This document shows positions 28,568 through 39,360 of a stretch of DNA of 64,000 nt, one piece after another (position 1 is the stretch's first letter; each line of letters begins with the position of its first letter). The DNA is from Nocardia altamirensis NBRC 108246 (lineage in GTDB: Bacteria; Actinomycetota; Actinomycetes; Mycobacteriales; Mycobacteriaceae), in assembly GCF_001612685.1 (NCBI RefSeq), contig NZ_BDAY01000011.1, positions 124,001 to 188,000 of the forward strand. Direction: 5' to 3'. Made by a program: the position numbers and the translations under genes. The notes below the pieces were generated by a model. The model saw only the letters and a program-made list of their open reading frames with translations. It was not told the origin of the DNA and did no database searches.

Positions 28568-28600
28568 GGCTGTGCCCTAGCTCACAGTGCGGGCACAGCC
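28568..28600 (+). promoter_or_regulatory. Crp/GlxR-like site within a hairpin in the nuoA leader
   Basis: TGTGCCCTAGCTCACA (28571-28586) matches the actinobacterial Crp/GlxR consensus TGTGANNTANNTCACA at every defined position but one. It overlaps a perfect 10-bp hairpin, GGCTGTGCCC with GGGCACAGCC (28568-28577 and 28591-28600), 138 bp upstream of nuoA. This may be the activator site, or an attenuator, of the nuo operon. Confidence 0.5.
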
Positions 28601-28737
28601 AATTCCCCGCCTAGAGCGCAGGCCATGAGGCGTGTCTGGCCGAGGCGGACAACGACGTCAGCCCGCCTCGGAAGCTGCCGTCCGGCAACGGACGACCCAC
28701 CCGCAGGCTCCAGCGCGCAAGGAGGGGAAGTGCAGTC

Positions 28738-29118
28738 GTGAATATCGAGATGCCAACTCTGGTTTTAGGTGCGGTCGCTGCGGCGTTCGCGGTGTTCACC
28801 ATCATCATGGCGGCTCTCGTCGGCCCCAAACGGTACAACCGGGCCAAGCTCGAGGCATACGAGTGCGGTATCGAGCCGACACCGCATGCCATCGCGGGCG
28901 GCCCGGGAAACGTGACGGGCCAACGCTTTCCGGTGAAGTACTACCTCACCGCCATGCTGTTCATCATCTTCGACATCGAGATCGTGTTCCTCTACCCGTG
29001 GGCAGTCCACTTCGATGCGCTCGGTCTGTTCGGTCTCGCCGCGATGGCGCTGTTCATCTTCAACGTCTCGGTCGCCTACGCCTACGAATGGCGGCGTGGG
29101 GGCCTGAGTTGGGAGTGA
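28738..29118 (+). CDS. nuoA: NADH-quinone oxidoreductase subunit A
   Basis: 126 residues, GTG start with AAGGAGGGG about 12 bases upstream. Three membrane helices (LVLGAVAAAFAVFTIIMAALV, YYLTAMLFIIFDIEIVFLYPWAV, LFGLAAMALFIFNVSVAYAYEW) surround the conserved loop YECGIEPTPHAIAGGP, with Cys in the loop next to the quinone tunnel and the LFIIFDIEIVFLYPWA signature. It is first in the nuoA-N chain, 35 bp before nuoB. Confidence 0.94.
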   Translation: MNIEMPTLVLGAVAAAFAVFTIIMAALVGPKRYNRAKLEAYECGIEPTPHAIAGGPGNVTGQRFPVKYYLTAMLFIIFDIEIVFLYPWAVHFDALGLFGLAAMALFIFNVSVAYAYEWRRGGLSWE

Positions 29119-29153
29119 CGGCCGCAACGAGTGGAAGTGAAGGTTAGTCGGAT

Positions 29154-29708
29154 ATGGGTCTCGAGGAAAAACTGCCCAGCGGTTTTCTGCTGAGCACGGT
29201 CGAAGATTTCGCCGGTTATCTGCGTAAGGGCTCACTGTGGCCAGCCACCTTCGGTCTGGCGTGCTGCGCCATCGAGATGATGGCAACGGGCGCAGGCCGT
29301 TTCGATATCGCCCGCTTCGGCATGGAGGCATTCCGCGCCTCGCCGCGGCAGGCCGATCTGATGATCGTCGCGGGCCGGGTCAGCAACAAGATGGCCCCGG
29401 TGCTGCGGCAGGTCTACGACCAGATGACCGAACCGAAATGGGTGCTCGCCATGGGCGTGTGCGCCTCATCGGGCGGCATGTTCAACAACTACGCCATCGT
29501 GCAGGGCGTCGACCACGTGGTGCCGGTCGACATCTACCTTCCCGGCTGCCCGCCGCGGCCGGAGATGCTGTTGAACGCGATTTTGACACTGCACGCAAAG
29601 ATTCAGGAGATGCCACTCGGCGTCAACCGTGAAGAAGCCGTGCGCGCTGCCGAAGCGGCCGCGCTCGCCTCGACGCCGACCATCCGGATGGAGGGTCTGC
29701 TGAAATGA
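29154..29708 (+). CDS. nuoB: NADH-quinone oxidoreductase subunit B
   Basis: 184 residues. [15 protein letters not shown] has the double Cys, [48 protein letters not shown] supplies the other two ligands of cluster N2, which passes electrons to quinone. Peripheral arm protein at the membrane interface. Its stop overlaps the nuoC start (ATGA). Its C-terminus is slightly longer than in Escherichia coli, as in other actinomycetes. Confidence 0.96.
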   Translation: MGLEEKLPSGFLLSTVEDFAGYLRKGSLWPATFGLACCAIEMMATGAGRFDIARFGMEAFRASPRQADLMIVAGRVSNKMAPVLRQVYDQMTEPKWVLAMGVCASSGGMFNNYAIVQGVDHVVPVDIYLPGCPPRPEMLLNAILTLHAKIQEMPLGVNREEAVRAAEAAALASTPTIRMEGLLK

Positions 29709-30475
29709 CCTTCGATTCGAGCGATGACACGACCGTGACCGCGCACGACGAGATCGACGCGGCCGCCACCGCTGGCCCGGAAGGCACACTGCCGGAGGAC
29801 CAGTCGGGCGCGGGCGCCGAGGTGATCGGCGTGCGCCACGGCATGTTCGGTGTCACCGGCTCCGGTGACACCTCCGGCTACGGCGGCCTGGTCCGCCCGG
29901 TCAGCCTGCCCGGCAGCACGCCAGCACCCTACGGCGGCTACTTCGACGAGCTCGTCGACGCACTGCGCACCGCACTCGGCGCCGTCGGCACCCGGCTCGA
30001 GACCGCACTGGAGAAGATCGTCGTCTTCCGCGGCGAGCTGACCCTGCACGTGCACCGGGAACATCTGGTGACCGTCGCCCAAGCGTTACGTGACGATCCC
30101 GCATTACGTTTCGAGCTCTGCCTCGGCGTCAGCGGCGTGCACTACCTGGAGGACGCGGGCCGCGAACTGCACGCGGTGTATCCGCTCATGTCCATCACGC
30201 ACAACCGCAGGCTGCGCATGGAGGTGTCCGCGCCGGATGCCGACCCGCACATCCCGTCGCTGTACGACGTGTATCCGACCACCGACTGGCACGAGCGGGA
30301 AACCTACGACTTCTTCGGCATCATCTTCGACGGGCACCCCTCGCTCACTCGCATCCTGATGCCCGATGACTGGCGCGGTCACCCCCAGCGCAAGGACTAC
30401 CCGCTCGGCGGGATCCCGGTCGAGTACAAGGGCGCGCGGATACCCCCGCCCGACGAGCGGAGGGCCTACAACTAA
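29705..30475 (+). CDS. nuoC: NADH-quinone oxidoreductase subunit C
   Basis: 256 residues. HEREtype signature is present as [48 protein letters not shown], the 30-kDa subunit motif; the first about 65 residues are a low-complexity actinomycete extension with [19 protein letters not shown]. It joins NuoB and NuoD in the quinone module. Its TAA overlaps the nuoD ATG by one base. Confidence 0.95.
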   Translation: MTFDSSDDTTVTAHDEIDAAATAGPEGTLPEDQSGAGAEVIGVRHGMFGVTGSGDTSGYGGLVRPVSLPGSTPAPYGGYFDELVDALRTALGAVGTRLETALEKIVVFRGELTLHVHREHLVTVAQALRDDPALRFELCLGVSGVHYLEDAGRELHAVYPLMSITHNRRLRMEVSAPDADPHIPSLYDVYPTTDWHERETYDFFGIIFDGHPSLTRILMPDDWRGHPQRKDYPLGGIPVEYKGARIPPPDERRAYN

Positions 30476-31857
30476 TGACTGCATCGCGAAGCGATTCCGT
30501 GAGGGGTGGTGGCCGGGTGACGGGTGGGCACAACACCGACATTCGGGGCGATGTCACCGACACCGCGCCGGAACCGAACGTTGTCACCGTCGCAGGACAG
30601 GACTGGGAAGAGGTCGCCGACGCCCTGCGTGGCGCTGGCGAGGAACGCATCGTCGTCAACATGGGACCGCAGCACCCGTCCACGCACGGCGTGCTGCGGC
30701 TGATCCTGGAGATCGAAGGCGAGACGGTCACCGAGGCGCGCTGCGGAATCGGCTACCTGCACACCGGAATCGAGAAGAACCTCGAGTTCCGCAACTGGAC
30801 CCAGGGCGTCACCTTCGTCACCAGGATGGACTACCTCTCACCGTTCTTCAACGAGACGGCGTACTGCCTCGCAGTGGAGAAGCTCCTTGACATCACCGAG
30901 GCAATCCCGGAGCGCGTCAACATCATTCGGGTGATGCTCATGGAGCTCAACCGCATCTCCTCGCACCTGGTCGCGCTGGCCACCGGCGGCATGGAGCTCG
31001 GCGCGCTCACCCCGATGCTGTTCGGCTTCCGGGAACGCGAACTGATCCTCGACGTGTTCGAGACCATCACCGGTCTGCGGATGAACCACGCCTACATCCG
31101 GCCCGGCGGGCTCGCGCAGGACCTGCCCGACGACGGCGTCACCAAAGTCCGTGAGCTGCTTGCCTTGATGCCGAAGCGGCTGCACGACATGGAGCAGCTG
31201 CTCACCTCCAATCCCATCTGGAAGGCGCGCACGCAGGACATCGGCTACCTGAACCTGCAGGGCTGCATGGCACTCGGGATCACCGGCCCGGTGCTCCGGG
31301 CCACCGGCCTGCCGCACGACCTGCGCAAGTCCCAGCCGTACTGCGGTTACGAGAACTACGAATTCGACATCCCCACCACCACGGGCTGTGACTGCTACGG
31401 CCGCTACGTGATTCGGGTGGACGAGATGAAGGAGTCGCTCAAGATCGTCGAGCAGTGCCTGGACAAGCTGCGCCCCGGCCCGGTGATGGTCGACGACAAG
31501 AAGATCGCCTGGCCCGCCGATCTGCAGCTCGGCCCGGACGGACTCGGCAACTCCCCCAAGCACATCGGCAAGATCATGGGCAAGTCCATGGAGGGGCTGA
31601 TCCATCACTTCAAGCTCGTCACCGAAGGCATCAGGGTGCCCGCGGGCCAGGTGTACACCGCTGTCGAATCGCCGCGCGGCGAGCTCGGTGTGCACATGGT
31701 CAGCGACGGTGGCACCCGGCCCTACCGGGTGCACTACCGCGACCCCTCGTTCACCAATTTGCAAGCGGTGGCGGCGACTTGCGAGGGCGGCATGGTCGCC
31801 GACGTCATCGCGGCCGTCGCCAGCATCGACCCCGTGATGGGTGGAGTGGACCGATGA
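30475..31857 (+). CDS. nuoD: NADH-quinone oxidoreductase subunit D
   Basis: 460 residues. [24 protein letters not shown] and [12 protein letters not shown] are the 49-kDa subunit marks of the quinone site (His and Tyr conserved), and [16 protein letters not shown] wording appears as [19 protein letters not shown]. Residues 3-18 are encoded by a 49-bp repeat also present at the start of nuoE; GTG at 30517 within the repeat is an alternative start. The repeat-derived tag is not part of the usual NuoD sequence. Its stop overlaps nuoE. Confidence 0.95.
   Translation: MTASRSDSVRGGGRVTGGHNTDIRGDVTDTAPEPNVVTVAGQDWEEVADALRGAGEERIVVNMGPQHPSTHGVLRLILEIEGETVTEARCGIGYLHTGIEKNLEFRNWTQGVTFVTRMDYLSPFFNETAYCLAVEKLLDITEAIPERVNIIRVMLMELNRISSHLVALATGGMELGALTPMLFGFRERELILDVFETITGLRMNHAYIRPGGLAQDLPDDGVTKVRELLALMPKRLHDMEQLLTSNPIWKARTQDIGYLNLQGCMALGITGPVLRATGLPHDLRKSQPYCGYENYEFDIPTTTGCDCYGRYVIRVDEMKESLKIVEQCLDKLRPGPVMVDDKKIAWPADLQLGPDGLGNSPKHIGKIMGKSMEGLIHHFKLVTEGIRVPAGQVYTAVESPRGELGVHMVSDGGTRPYRVHYRDPSFTNLQAVAATCEGGMVADVIAAVASIDPVMGGVDR
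30481..30529 (+). repeat. 49-bp gene-start repeat, family C, copy in nuoD
   Basis: The sequence runs in frame just after the nuoD ATG. It contains a small hairpin ATCGC-GAA-GCGAT, an SD-like GAGGGG, and an in-frame GTG near its end. It differs from the nuoE copy (31863-31911) at only 3 of 49 positions, one of them in the loop of the hairpin. Confidence 0.85.
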
Positions 31858-32624
31858 AAGAAGCATCGCGTAGCGATTCGATGAGGGGTGGTGGCCGGGT
31901 GACGGGTGGGCCAGAAATCATGTTGAAGCTCAGCACCAGGCCGCAGCCGTTTCAGCCGTTCATTCGTGAGCGGCTGGAGCTGGATGCCAAGGAGATCATC
32001 GCGCGCTACCCGGAACCGCGGTCGGCGCTGCTGCCGCTGCTGCACCTGGTGCAGGCCGAGGAGGGGTGCGTCACCGGGACCGGCATCGACTTCTGTGCCG
32101 ACCAGCTCGGCCTGACCGGCGCGGAAGTCACTGCGGTGGCGACCTTTTACTCGATGTACCGGCGTACGCCGACCGGCGAGTACCACGTCGGCGTCTGCAC
32201 GAACACGCTGTGCGCGGTGATGGGTGGCGACGCCATCCTCGCCAAGCTCGAACAGCATCTCGGCCTGCATCACGGCGAAACCACCGCGGACGGCAAGATC
32301 ACCCTCGAGCACGTCGAGTGCAACGCGGCCTGCGATTTCGCGCCGGTGATCATGGTCAACTGGGAGTTCTTCGACAACCAGACCCCGGAATCGGCTCAGG
32401 CACTGGTGGATTCGCTGCGCGCAGGGCAGCAGGTGACGCCGACCCGTGGCGCGCCGCTGTGCACGTTCAAGGAGACCGCCCGCATCCTGGCCGGCTTCCC
32501 CGACGAGCGGCCCGGCGTCCTCGACGGCCCGGCAGGCAAGGCGACCTTGGCCGGACTCGAGGCCGCCCGCGAGCAGAATCTGCATGCTCCTGGGGCACAA
32601 CAGGATTCGGAGGGCACCCGGTGA
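31854..32624 (+). CDS. nuoE: NADH-quinone oxidoreductase subunit E
   Basis: 256 residues from ATG 31854, overlapping the nuoD stop. The 2Fe-2S cluster N1a ligands are visible: [14 protein letters not shown] (C-x4-C) and [14 protein letters not shown] (C-x3-C). [22 protein letters not shown] is the conserved start of the thioredoxin-like subunit. Residues 4-19 are encoded by the family C repeat; alternative starts are GTG 31899 and ATG 31920. With NuoF it forms the NADH dehydrogenase module. Its stop overlaps the nuoF GTG. Confidence 0.94.
   Translation: MKEASRSDSMRGGGRVTGGPEIMLKLSTRPQPFQPFIRERLELDAKEIIARYPEPRSALLPLLHLVQAEEGCVTGTGIDFCADQLGLTGAEVTAVATFYSMYRRTPTGEYHVGVCTNTLCAVMGGDAILAKLEQHLGLHHGETTADGKITLEHVECNAACDFAPVIMVNWEFFDNQTPESAQALVDSLRAGQQVTPTRGAPLCTFKETARILAGFPDERPGVLDGPAGKATLAGLEAAREQNLHAPGAQQDSEGTR
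31863..31911 (+). repeat. 49-bp gene-start repeat, family C, copy in nuoE
   Basis: Second copy of the repeat, in frame at the beginning of nuoE, encoding [16 protein letters not shown] (nuo[17 protein letters not shown]). The hairpin is kept as ATCGC-GTA-GCGAT. Both copies lie at corresponding places next to start codons of consecutive genes. Confidence 0.85.
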
Positions 32625-33937
32625 CTCTGACGCCCGTACTCACCAAGTACTGGGACGACCCGCAGTCGTGGACGATGGACACCTACCGCCGCCACGACGG
32701 CTACCAGGCGCTGCGCAAGGCACTGCGGATGGAGCCGGACAACGTCATCCAGACCGTCAAGGACGCAGGCCTGCGCGGCCGCGGCGGCGCGGGCTTCCCG
32801 ACCGGCATGAAGTGGAGCTTCATCCCGCAGGGGCCCGGACCCGACGGCGTCACCAAGCCGCACTATCTGGTGGTCAACGCCGACGAGTCGGAACCCGGTA
32901 CCTGCAAAGACATTCCGCTGATGCTGTCGAGCCCGCACGCGCTGATCGAGGGCGTCATCATCGCGTCCTATGCGATCCGTGCGGCGCACGCGTTCATCTA
33001 TGTGCGCGGTGAAGTCGTGCCGGTGCTGCGCAGGCTGCAAGCTGCCGTCGCCCAGGCCTACGAGGCCGGGTTCCTCGGCCGCAACATCCTCAACTCCGGC
33101 TACGACCTCGAACTCATCGTGCACGCCGGAGCGGGCGCCTACATCTGCGGCGAGGAAACCGCCCTGCTGGATTCGCTCGAGGGCCGCCGCGGCCAGCCGC
33201 GCCTGCGCCCGCCGTTCCCCGCCGTCGCCGGGCTCTACGCCTGCCCGACCGTGGTGAACAACGTGGAATCCATTGCCAGCGTGCCGCCGATCATCCTCAA
33301 CGGCACCGCGTGGTTCCGTTCGATGGGCACCGAGAAGTCGCCGGGCTTCACCCTGTACTCACTGTCGGGGCACGTGAACCGGCCGGGGCAGTACGAGGCG
33401 CCGCTCGGCATCACGCTGCGTGAGCTGCTCGACTACGCAGGCGGTGTCCGCACCGGGCACACGGTGAAGTTCTGGACCCCCGGCGGTTCGTCGACTCCGC
33501 TGTTCACCAACGAGCACCTCGACGTTCCGCTCGACTACGAGGGTGTCGCGGCGGCCGGATCCATGTTGGGCACCAAGGCATTACAGATCTTCGACGACAC
33601 CACCTGCGTGGTGCGCGCTGTCCTGCGCTGGACCGAGTTCTACGCCCACGAATCCTGCGGTAAGTGCACACCGTGCCGTGAAGGCACGTACTGGCTCGTG
33701 CAGCTGCTCGAACGCATCGAGGCGGGCCAAGGGACCGCGGCCGATCTGGACAAGCTGCTCGATATCAGCGACACGATCAACGGCAAGTCGTTCTGCGCCC
33801 TCGGCGACGGCGCGGCCAGCCCGATCATCTCCTCGCTGCAGTACTTCCGCGACGAGTACCTCGCCCACTTCGAGCGCGGCGGTTGTCCGTTCGATCCGGC
33901 GCGGTCGACGGCATGGGCCATGGAAGGAGCGCGATGA
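32621..33937 (+). CDS. nuoF: NADH-quinone oxidoreductase subunit F
   Basis: 438 residues from GTG 32621 (GTGA overlap). [17 protein letters not shown] is the FMN/NADH-binding glycine-rich loop, [18 protein letters not shown] binds NADH, and [13 protein letters not shown] with the later FCALGDGA Cys ligates 4Fe-4S cluster N3. This subunit oxidises NADH and hands electrons via FMN to N3. It overlaps nuoG by ATGA. Confidence 0.97.
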   Translation: MTLTPVLTKYWDDPQSWTMDTYRRHDGYQALRKALRMEPDNVIQTVKDAGLRGRGGAGFPTGMKWSFIPQGPGPDGVTKPHYLVVNADESEPGTCKDIPLMLSSPHALIEGVIIASYAIRAAHAFIYVRGEVVPVLRRLQAAVAQAYEAGFLGRNILNSGYDLELIVHAGAGAYICGEETALLDSLEGRRGQPRLRPPFPAVAGLYACPTVVNNVESIASVPPIILNGTAWFRSMGTEKSPGFTLYSLSGHVNRPGQYEAPLGITLRELLDYAGGVRTGHTVKFWTPGGSSTPLFTNEHLDVPLDYEGVAAAGSMLGTKALQIFDDTTCVVRAVLRWTEFYAHESCGKCTPCREGTYWLVQLLERIEAGQGTAADLDKLLDISDTINGKSFCALGDGAASPIISSLQYFRDEYLAHFERGGCPFDPARSTAWAMEGAR

Positions 33938-36417
33938 CAAGCACCGTGAACGCGAATGCCAGCGGAGTTGTCCCCGCGGATCTGGTGTCCGTCACGATCG
34001 ATGACACCACAATCAGTGTTCCCGCAGGCACTTTGGTGATCCGGGCCGCCGAACTCATCGGCATCCAGATCCCGCGGTTCTGCGACCACCCGCTGCTCGA
34101 TCCGGTCGGCGCCTGCCGCCAGTGCATCGTCGAGGTCGAAGGCCAGCGCAAGCCGGTCGCGTCCTGCACCATGACCGTCACCGACGGCATGGTGGTGCGC
34201 ACCCAGCTCACTTCGCCGGTGGCCGACAAGGCGCAAGAGGGTGTGATGGAGCTGCTGCTCATCAACCACCCGCTCGACTGCCCCGTCTGCGACAAGGGCG
34301 GCGAATGCCCGCTGCAGAACCAGGCGATGTCCACCGGCCGCGCCGAAACCCGCTTCGAAGGCGAAAAGCGCACCTACCCCAAGCCGATTCCGCTCTCGTC
34401 CGCGGTGCTGCTCGACCGGGAACGCTGCGTGCTGTGCGCCCGCTGTACCCGTTTCTCACAGCAGGTCGCCGGTGACCCGTTCATCGAACTGCTGGAACGC
34501 GGTGCGCTGCAACAGGTCGGCACCGCGCAGGCCGAACCGCTGGATTCCTACTTCTCCGGCAACACCGTGCAGATCTGCCCGGTCGGCGCGCTCACCGGCA
34601 CCAGCTACCGGTTCCGGGCCAGGCCGTTCGACCTGGTGTCGAGCCCGAATGTGTGCGAGCACTGCGCCTCCGGCTGCGCTCAGCGCACCGATCACCGCCG
34701 CGGCAAGGTGCTTCGTCGGCTGGCAGGCGACGACCCGCAGGTCAACGAGGAATGGAACTGTGACAAGGGCCGCTGGGCGTTCGCCTACGCGACCGAACGC
34801 GATCGCCTCACCACGCCGCTGGTTCGCGGATGGGACGGCAATCTGGCGCCCGCCTCCTGGTCCGAGGCGCTCGCCGCCGCGGCCGAGGGCCTGGCCGCAG
34901 CGTTCGGCAGCGCCGGCGTGCTGGTCGGCGGCCGGGTCACCGAAGAGGACGCCTACACCTACGCCAAGTTCGCCCGAATCGCGTTGGGCACCAACGACGT
35001 CGACTTCCGGGCCAGGGCGCACTCGGCCGAGGAGGCCGACTTCCTCGCCGCCCGCGTTGCGGGCCAGGGCATGACGGTCAGCTACGACAGCATGGAGAGC
35101 GCGCCGATCGTGCTGCTCGTCGGGTTCGAACCCGAGGAAGAGTCGCCGATCGTCTACCTGCGGCTGCGTAAGTCCGCACGCAAGCGGCGTCTGCCGATCT
35201 ACTCGCTGGCGCCCTATGCCACCCGCGGGCTCGACCGGATGTCCGGCAAGCTGATGCAGGCCATGCCCGGTGCCGAGCCGCACCTGCTCGACGCCATCCG
35301 GAACGGCGAAACCGCTACGCCGGGAGCCGATCCCACCCAGATCGCCGATGTCGGGCGACTGCTGCGCGAGCCGGGTGCGGTGATCATGGTCGGCGAGCGG
35401 ATGGCTGGCATCCCCGGTGCCATGTCCGCCGCGGTCCGACTGGCCGACGAGACCGGTGCTGCCCTGGCGTGGGTCCCGCGCCGCGCCGGTGAACGCGGTG
35501 CGGTCGAGGCCGGCGCACTGCCCGGCCTGCTGCCCGGCGGCAGGCCGGTCGCGGATCCCTCTGCCCGCCAACAGGTTCGCAGTGTCTGGAACGTGCCGGA
35601 CTTGCCTGCCACCCCGGGTCGGGACACCGCGGCCATCCTGGATGCCGCGCCAGGACTCGGCGCTCTGGTGATCGGCGGTGTCGACGTCACCGACCTGCCC
35701 GACCCGAACGGCGCACTCGCCGCCATCGACGCTGCCCGCTTCGTCGTCAGCCTGGAACAGCGGCACAGCGCGGTCACCGACCGCGCCGACGTCGTCTTCC
35801 CGGTCGCCACGGCGATGGAGAAGTCCGGCACCTTCCGCACCTGGGAGGGCAGGCCGCGCCCGTTCGACGCCGCGCTCGGCGACGACATGGTCCGCCGCCA
35901 GTCCGCGCCGCTGTCGGATCAGCGCGTGCTGCAAGCGATCGCCGACGAGATGAAGGTGCGCCTCGGCCTGCCCGACACCGCGGCGGCCCGCGCTGAACTC
36001 GCCGAACTCGGCGCATGGGACGGCGCGCCGGTCGCGGCGCCCGCGCATCGGCCGCACCCGCTGACCCAAGCGGGTCCGGGCACCGCGGTGCTGGCCAGCT
36101 GGCGGATGCTGCTCGACCTCGGCCGCATGCAGGAGGGCGAACCCAACCTGGCGGGCATCGCCAGGACGCCGGTCGCCCGGCTGTCCCCCGCGACCGCCGC
36201 CGAAATCGGCGCGGACACCAACGATTTGGTGACCGTCGCCAGCGACCACGGCACCGTCACGCTGCCGCTGGTGATCACCGACCTGCCCGACCGAGTGGTC
36301 TGGCTGCCGCAGCATTCGCCGGGCAGCTCGATCGCCGAACAGTTGGCCACCCAGCCCGGCGGCATCGTGGCGCTGCGGCGTGCCGATGCGAGGACCAAGG
36401 AGCACAGGCATGAGTGA
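33934..36417 (+). CDS. nuoG: NADH-quinone oxidoreductase subunit G
   Basis: 827 residues. Iron-sulfur sites in order: [21 protein letters not shown] with SC (2Fe-2S N1b), [15 protein letters not shown] (His/Cys N5 region), [12 protein letters not shown] with [12 protein letters not shown] (N4), then [14 protein letters not shown] with a far C in [10 protein letters not shown], the extra N7 cluster seen in actinomycetes. The C-terminal half is the molybdopterin-oxidoreductase-like domain. It overlaps the nuoH start by 8 bases. Confidence 0.95.
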   Translation: MTSTVNANASGVVPADLVSVTIDDTTISVPAGTLVIRAAELIGIQIPRFCDHPLLDPVGACRQCIVEVEGQRKPVASCTMTVTDGMVVRTQLTSPVADKAQEGVMELLLINHPLDCPVCDKGGECPLQNQAMSTGRAETRFEGEKRTYPKPIPLSSAVLLDRERCVLCARCTRFSQQVAGDPFIELLERGALQQVGTAQAEPLDSYFSGNTVQICPVGALTGTSYRFRARPFDLVSSPNVCEHCASGCAQRTDHRRGKVLRRLAGDDPQVNEEWNCDKGRWAFAYATERDRLTTPLVRGWDGNLAPASWSEALAAAAEGLAAAFGSAGVLVGGRVTEEDAYTYAKFARIALGTNDVDFRARAHSAEEADFLAARVAGQGMTVSYDSMESAPIVLLVGFEPEEESPIVYLRLRKSARKRRLPIYSLAPYATRGLDRMSGKLMQAMPGAEPHLLDAIRNGETATPGADPTQIADVGRLLREPGAVIMVGERMAGIPGAMSAAVRLADETGAALAWVPRRAGERGAVEAGALPGLLPGGRPVADPSARQQVRSVWNVPDLPATPGRDTAAILDAAPGLGALVIGGVDVTDLPDPNGALAAIDAARFVVSLEQRHSAVTDRADVVFPVATAMEKSGTFRTWEGRPRPFDAALGDDMVRRQSAPLSDQRVLQAIADEMKVRLGLPDTAAARAELAELGAWDGAPVAAPAHRPHPLTQAGPGTAVLASWRMLLDLGRMQEGEPNLAGIARTPVARLSPATAAEIGADTNDLVTVASDHGTVTLPLVITDLPDRVVWLPQHSPGSSIAEQLATQPGGIVALRRADARTKEHRHE

Positions 36418-38230
36418 TCTGAGTCTGTTCGGCCACGACCCCTTGTGGCTCGTGCTCGCGAAATCCCTTGCCATCTTCGTCTTCCTGCTGCTCACCCCGA
36501 TGATCGCGGTGGTGGCGGAACGAAAGATCGTGGCGCGCATGCAGATGCGCATCGGTCCGAACCGGATCGGCCCCTACGGCATGCTGCAGAGCATCGCCGA
36601 CGGCGTAAAGATGGCGCTCAAGGAAGACATCATTCCGACCATCGTCGACAAGCCGATCTTCATTCTGGCGCCGATCATTTCGCTGATCCCGTCGGTGATG
36701 GCGTTCGCGGTGATCCCCTTCGGTCCCGAGGTCTCGATCTTCGGGCACCACACCGCGCTGCAACTCACCGATATGCCGGTGGCGGTGCTCTACATCCTGG
36801 CCATCACCTCGATCGGCGTGTACGGGATCGTGCTGGCCGGTTGGTCGTCGGGCTCCACCTACCCGCTGCTCGGCGGCCTGCGCTCGACCGCACAGGTGAT
36901 CTCCTACGAGATCGCCATGGCGCTGTGCTTCGCCACCGTGTTCCTGCTCGGCGGCACCATGGCGACCTCGGGCATCGTCGACGCCCAGCAGGGCACCTGG
37001 TACGTCTTCCTGCTGCTGCCCTCGTTCCTCATCTACTGCGTGTCCATGGTCGGCGAGACCAACCGGGCGCCGTTCGACCTGCCCGAGGCCGAAGGCGAGC
37101 TGGTCGGCGGCTTCCACACCGAGTACTCCTCGCTGAAGTTCGCCATGTTCATGATGGCCGAATACATCAACATGGCAACGGTTTCCGCGCTCGCCACCAC
37201 CCTGTTCCTCGGCGGCTGGCGGGCGCCGTGGCCGTTGAGCATCTGGGAGGGCGCGAACAGCGGCTGGTGGCCGGTGCTCTGGTTCACCGCCAAGGTCTGG
37301 GTCTTCCTGTTCGTGTTCATCTGGTTGCGCGGCACGCTGCCGCGCCTGCGCTACGACCAGTTCATGAACCTCGGCTGGAAGCTGCTGATCCCGACCTCGC
37401 TGCTGTGGGTCATGGTCGTCGGCGCGGCCCGCGTGCTCGAGGCCGAGGGCTACCACGTGCAGACCCTGATCCTCGTCGTCGGCGGACTGCTGCTCTCGGC
37501 GTTGATGATCGGGATGTTCCTGCGGGCCGGACGCAGGGGCGGCGCCCCGGCACCGGCCGAGCCGGAACCGAGCGCACCGCAGTCGGGTTCGGCGGTGTTC
37601 CTCGGCTTCCCGACCCCGCCGCTGCCGGAAACCCCGCGCCCCGTTGCCAAGTCGGGTCTGTTCGATCCGCTCGCCGGCTTCGCGGTCACAGCGGCGACCA
37701 TGTTCAAGAAGCCGAACACCGAGTTCTACCCGGAAGAGAAGGTGCCGACCGCGCCGCGCTACCACGGCCGCCATCAGCTCAACCGGTATCCGGACGGACT
37801 GGAGAAGTGCATCGGCTGCGAGCTGTGCGCCTGGGCGTGCCCCGCCGACGCGATCTTCGTCGAAGGCGCGGACAACACCGAGACGGAACGCTTTTCGCCG
37901 GGCGAGCGGTACGGGCAGGTCTATCAGATCAACTACCTGCGGTGCATCGGCTGCGGCCTCTGCATCGAGGCATGCCCGACCCGCGCGTTGACCATGACCA
38001 ACGAGTACGAGATGGCCGACGACAACCGCGCCGACCTCATCTACGAGAAGGACCGCCTGCTCGCCCCGCTACAGCCGGGCATGACCGCGCCGCCGCACGC
38101 GATGCAGCCAGGCACCGACGAGGCCGACTACTACCTGGGCAACGTGCTCGGTGCGCTGCAAGAAGCCAACGGCGACACCGACAGTCCGAAGCAGCCCGCC
38201 GCCGCGGGCGTGGAAGGAGGGGCGCGGTGA
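36410..38230 (+). CDS. nuoHI: NuoH-NuoI fusion: complex I subunits H and I in one frame
   Basis: 606 residues from ATG 36410 (AAGGAG 7 bases upstream). Residues 1 to about 400 are NuoH: membrane helices beginning [44 protein letters not shown], the quinone-site loop, and [27 protein letters not shown]. After a Pro-rich stretch ([14 protein letters not shown], where NuoH normally ends) the frame runs into Nuo[34 protein letters not shown] and [16 protein letters not shown], which bind clusters N6a and N6b. No stop or frame change lies between. GTG at 37595 could still start NuoI alone. These subunits are normally separate. Confidence 0.9.
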   Translation: MSDLSLFGHDPLWLVLAKSLAIFVFLLLTPMIAVVAERKIVARMQMRIGPNRIGPYGMLQSIADGVKMALKEDIIPTIVDKPIFILAPIISLIPSVMAFAVIPFGPEVSIFGHHTALQLTDMPVAVLYILAITSIGVYGIVLAGWSSGSTYPLLGGLRSTAQVISYEIAMALCFATVFLLGGTMATSGIVDAQQGTWYVFLLLPSFLIYCVSMVGETNRAPFDLPEAEGELVGGFHTEYSSLKFAMFMMAEYINMATVSALATTLFLGGWRAPWPLSIWEGANSGWWPVLWFTAKVWVFLFVFIWLRGTLPRLRYDQFMNLGWKLLIPTSLLWVMVVGAARVLEAEGYHVQTLILVVGGLLLSALMIGMFLRAGRRGGAPAPAEPEPSAPQSGSAVFLGFPTPPLPETPRPVAKSGLFDPLAGFAVTAATMFKKPNTEFYPEEKVPTAPRYHGRHQLNRYPDGLEKCIGCELCAWACPADAIFVEGADNTETERFSPGERYGQVYQINYLRCIGCGLCIEACPTRALTMTNEYEMADDNRADLIYEKDRLLAPLQPGMTAPPHAMQPGTDEADYYLGNVLGALQEANGDTDSPKQPAAAGVEGGAR

Positions 38231-39063
38231 ACGAATTCGTCCTTGCCGCAGAGCCACTCACCCGCACCTCCACCCCGGAGGCGGTGAACTTCTGGATATT
38301 GGCCCCGCTGGCCACCATCGGCGCGCTCGGCATGGTGTTCTCCCGCAAGGCAGTGCATTCCGCGATCTGCCTGGCCGCCACCATGATCATCCTGGCCGTG
38401 TTCTACATGGCGCAGGACGCGTTGTTCCTCGGTGTGGTGCAGATCGTCGTCTACACCGGCGCGGTCATGATGCTGTTCCTGTTCGTGCTCATGCTGGTCG
38501 GCGTCGACTCGGCCGAATCGCTGCGGGAAAACCTGCGCGGGCAGCAGCTCGCGGCCGCCGCGGTCGGCCTCGGCTTCGGCCTGCTGCTGATCAGCGGCAT
38601 CGCCCGCGGCATCAGGGAGTCCGGGATCACCTTCCCCGCCAAGGGCTTCGCCGGGCGCGACGTGATCGGCGAGCTCGCCGAGCTGATCTTCGTGCGCTAC
38701 GTGTGGGCCTTCGAACTCACCGGCGCGCTGCTGATCACCGCGACCATCGGCGCGATGGTGCTGGCACACCGCGAGCAGTTCGGGCCGAAGATGGGCCAGC
38801 GGGAGATGTCGGTGCGCCGGTTCCGGGAGGCGGGACATCGGGCCACCCCGCTGCCCACCCCCGGCGTCTACGCCAGGCACAACGCGGTCGACATTCCGGC
38901 CAGGCTGCCCGACGGCTCCTTCGAGGAACTCTCGGTCAGCACCATCCTGCGGCACCGCCGCACCAGGGCGCTCGCGGAAGCGGCCGTCATCTCCGTCAGC
39001 ACCGAGAGCGCGCGCGCCTCGGTCGCGACCGAGAACCAGAGCGACGAGGAAGGCAACCGGTGA
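38227..39063 (+). CDS. nuoJ: NADH-quinone oxidoreductase subunit J
   Basis: 278 residues from GTG 38227 (GTGA overlap). Five helices with the conserved [23 protein letters not shown] (pi-bulge helix 3) and a long C-terminal cytoplasmic extension of about 100 residues, typical for actinomycetes. Membrane arm subunit at the junction to the peripheral arm. Confidence 0.94.
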   Translation: MNEFVLAAEPLTRTSTPEAVNFWILAPLATIGALGMVFSRKAVHSAICLAATMIILAVFYMAQDALFLGVVQIVVYTGAVMMLFLFVLMLVGVDSAESLRENLRGQQLAAAAVGLGFGLLLISGIARGIRESGITFPAKGFAGRDVIGELAELIFVRYVWAFELTGALLITATIGAMVLAHREQFGPKMGQREMSVRRFREAGHRATPLPTPGVYARHNAVDIPARLPDGSFEELSVSTILRHRRTRALAEAAVISVSTESARASVATENQSDEEGNR

Positions 39064-39359
39064 ATCCCCAGAACTACCTGTTCCTGTCCGCCCTGCTGTT
39101 CACGATCGGCGCGGCAGGTGTGTTGTTGCGGCGCAACGCCATCGTGGTGTTCATGTGCATCGAGCTGATGCTCAACGCGGTGAACCTCGCGTTCGTCACC
39201 TTCGCCAGGCTGCACTCGAACCTGGACGGTCAGGTGTTCGCGTTCTTCACCATGGTGGTCGCCGCAGCGGAAGTCGTTGTCGGCCTTGCCATCATCATGA
39301 CCATCTTCCGCGCCCGCCGCTCGACCTCGGTCGACGACGCCAACCTGTTGAAGTTCTGA
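39060..39359 (+). CDS. nuoK: NADH-quinone oxidoreductase subunit K
   Basis: 99 residues from GTG 39060 (overlap with nuoJ). Three helices: [40 protein letters not shown] with the conserved membrane Glu in CIELMLNA, and [22 protein letters not shown] with the second Glu. Antiporter-like small subunit in the proton path. Confidence 0.96.
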   Translation: MNPQNYLFLSALLFTIGAAGVLLRRNAIVVFMCIELMLNAVNLAFVTFARLHSNLDGQVFAFFTMVVAAAEVVVGLAIIMTIFRARRSTSVDDANLLKF

Positions 39360-39360
39360 C

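Noticed and set aside
34456..36552. 698-residue open frame antisense to nuoG
   Set aside because: High-GC codon structure of nuoG keeps the opposite strand open. The product is low in pattern, resembles no family and lies wholly over a certain gene.
36275..37774. 499-residue open frame antisense to nuoH
   Set aside because: Shadow of the nuoHI gene; composed of Arg/His/Gln-rich sequence with no domain.
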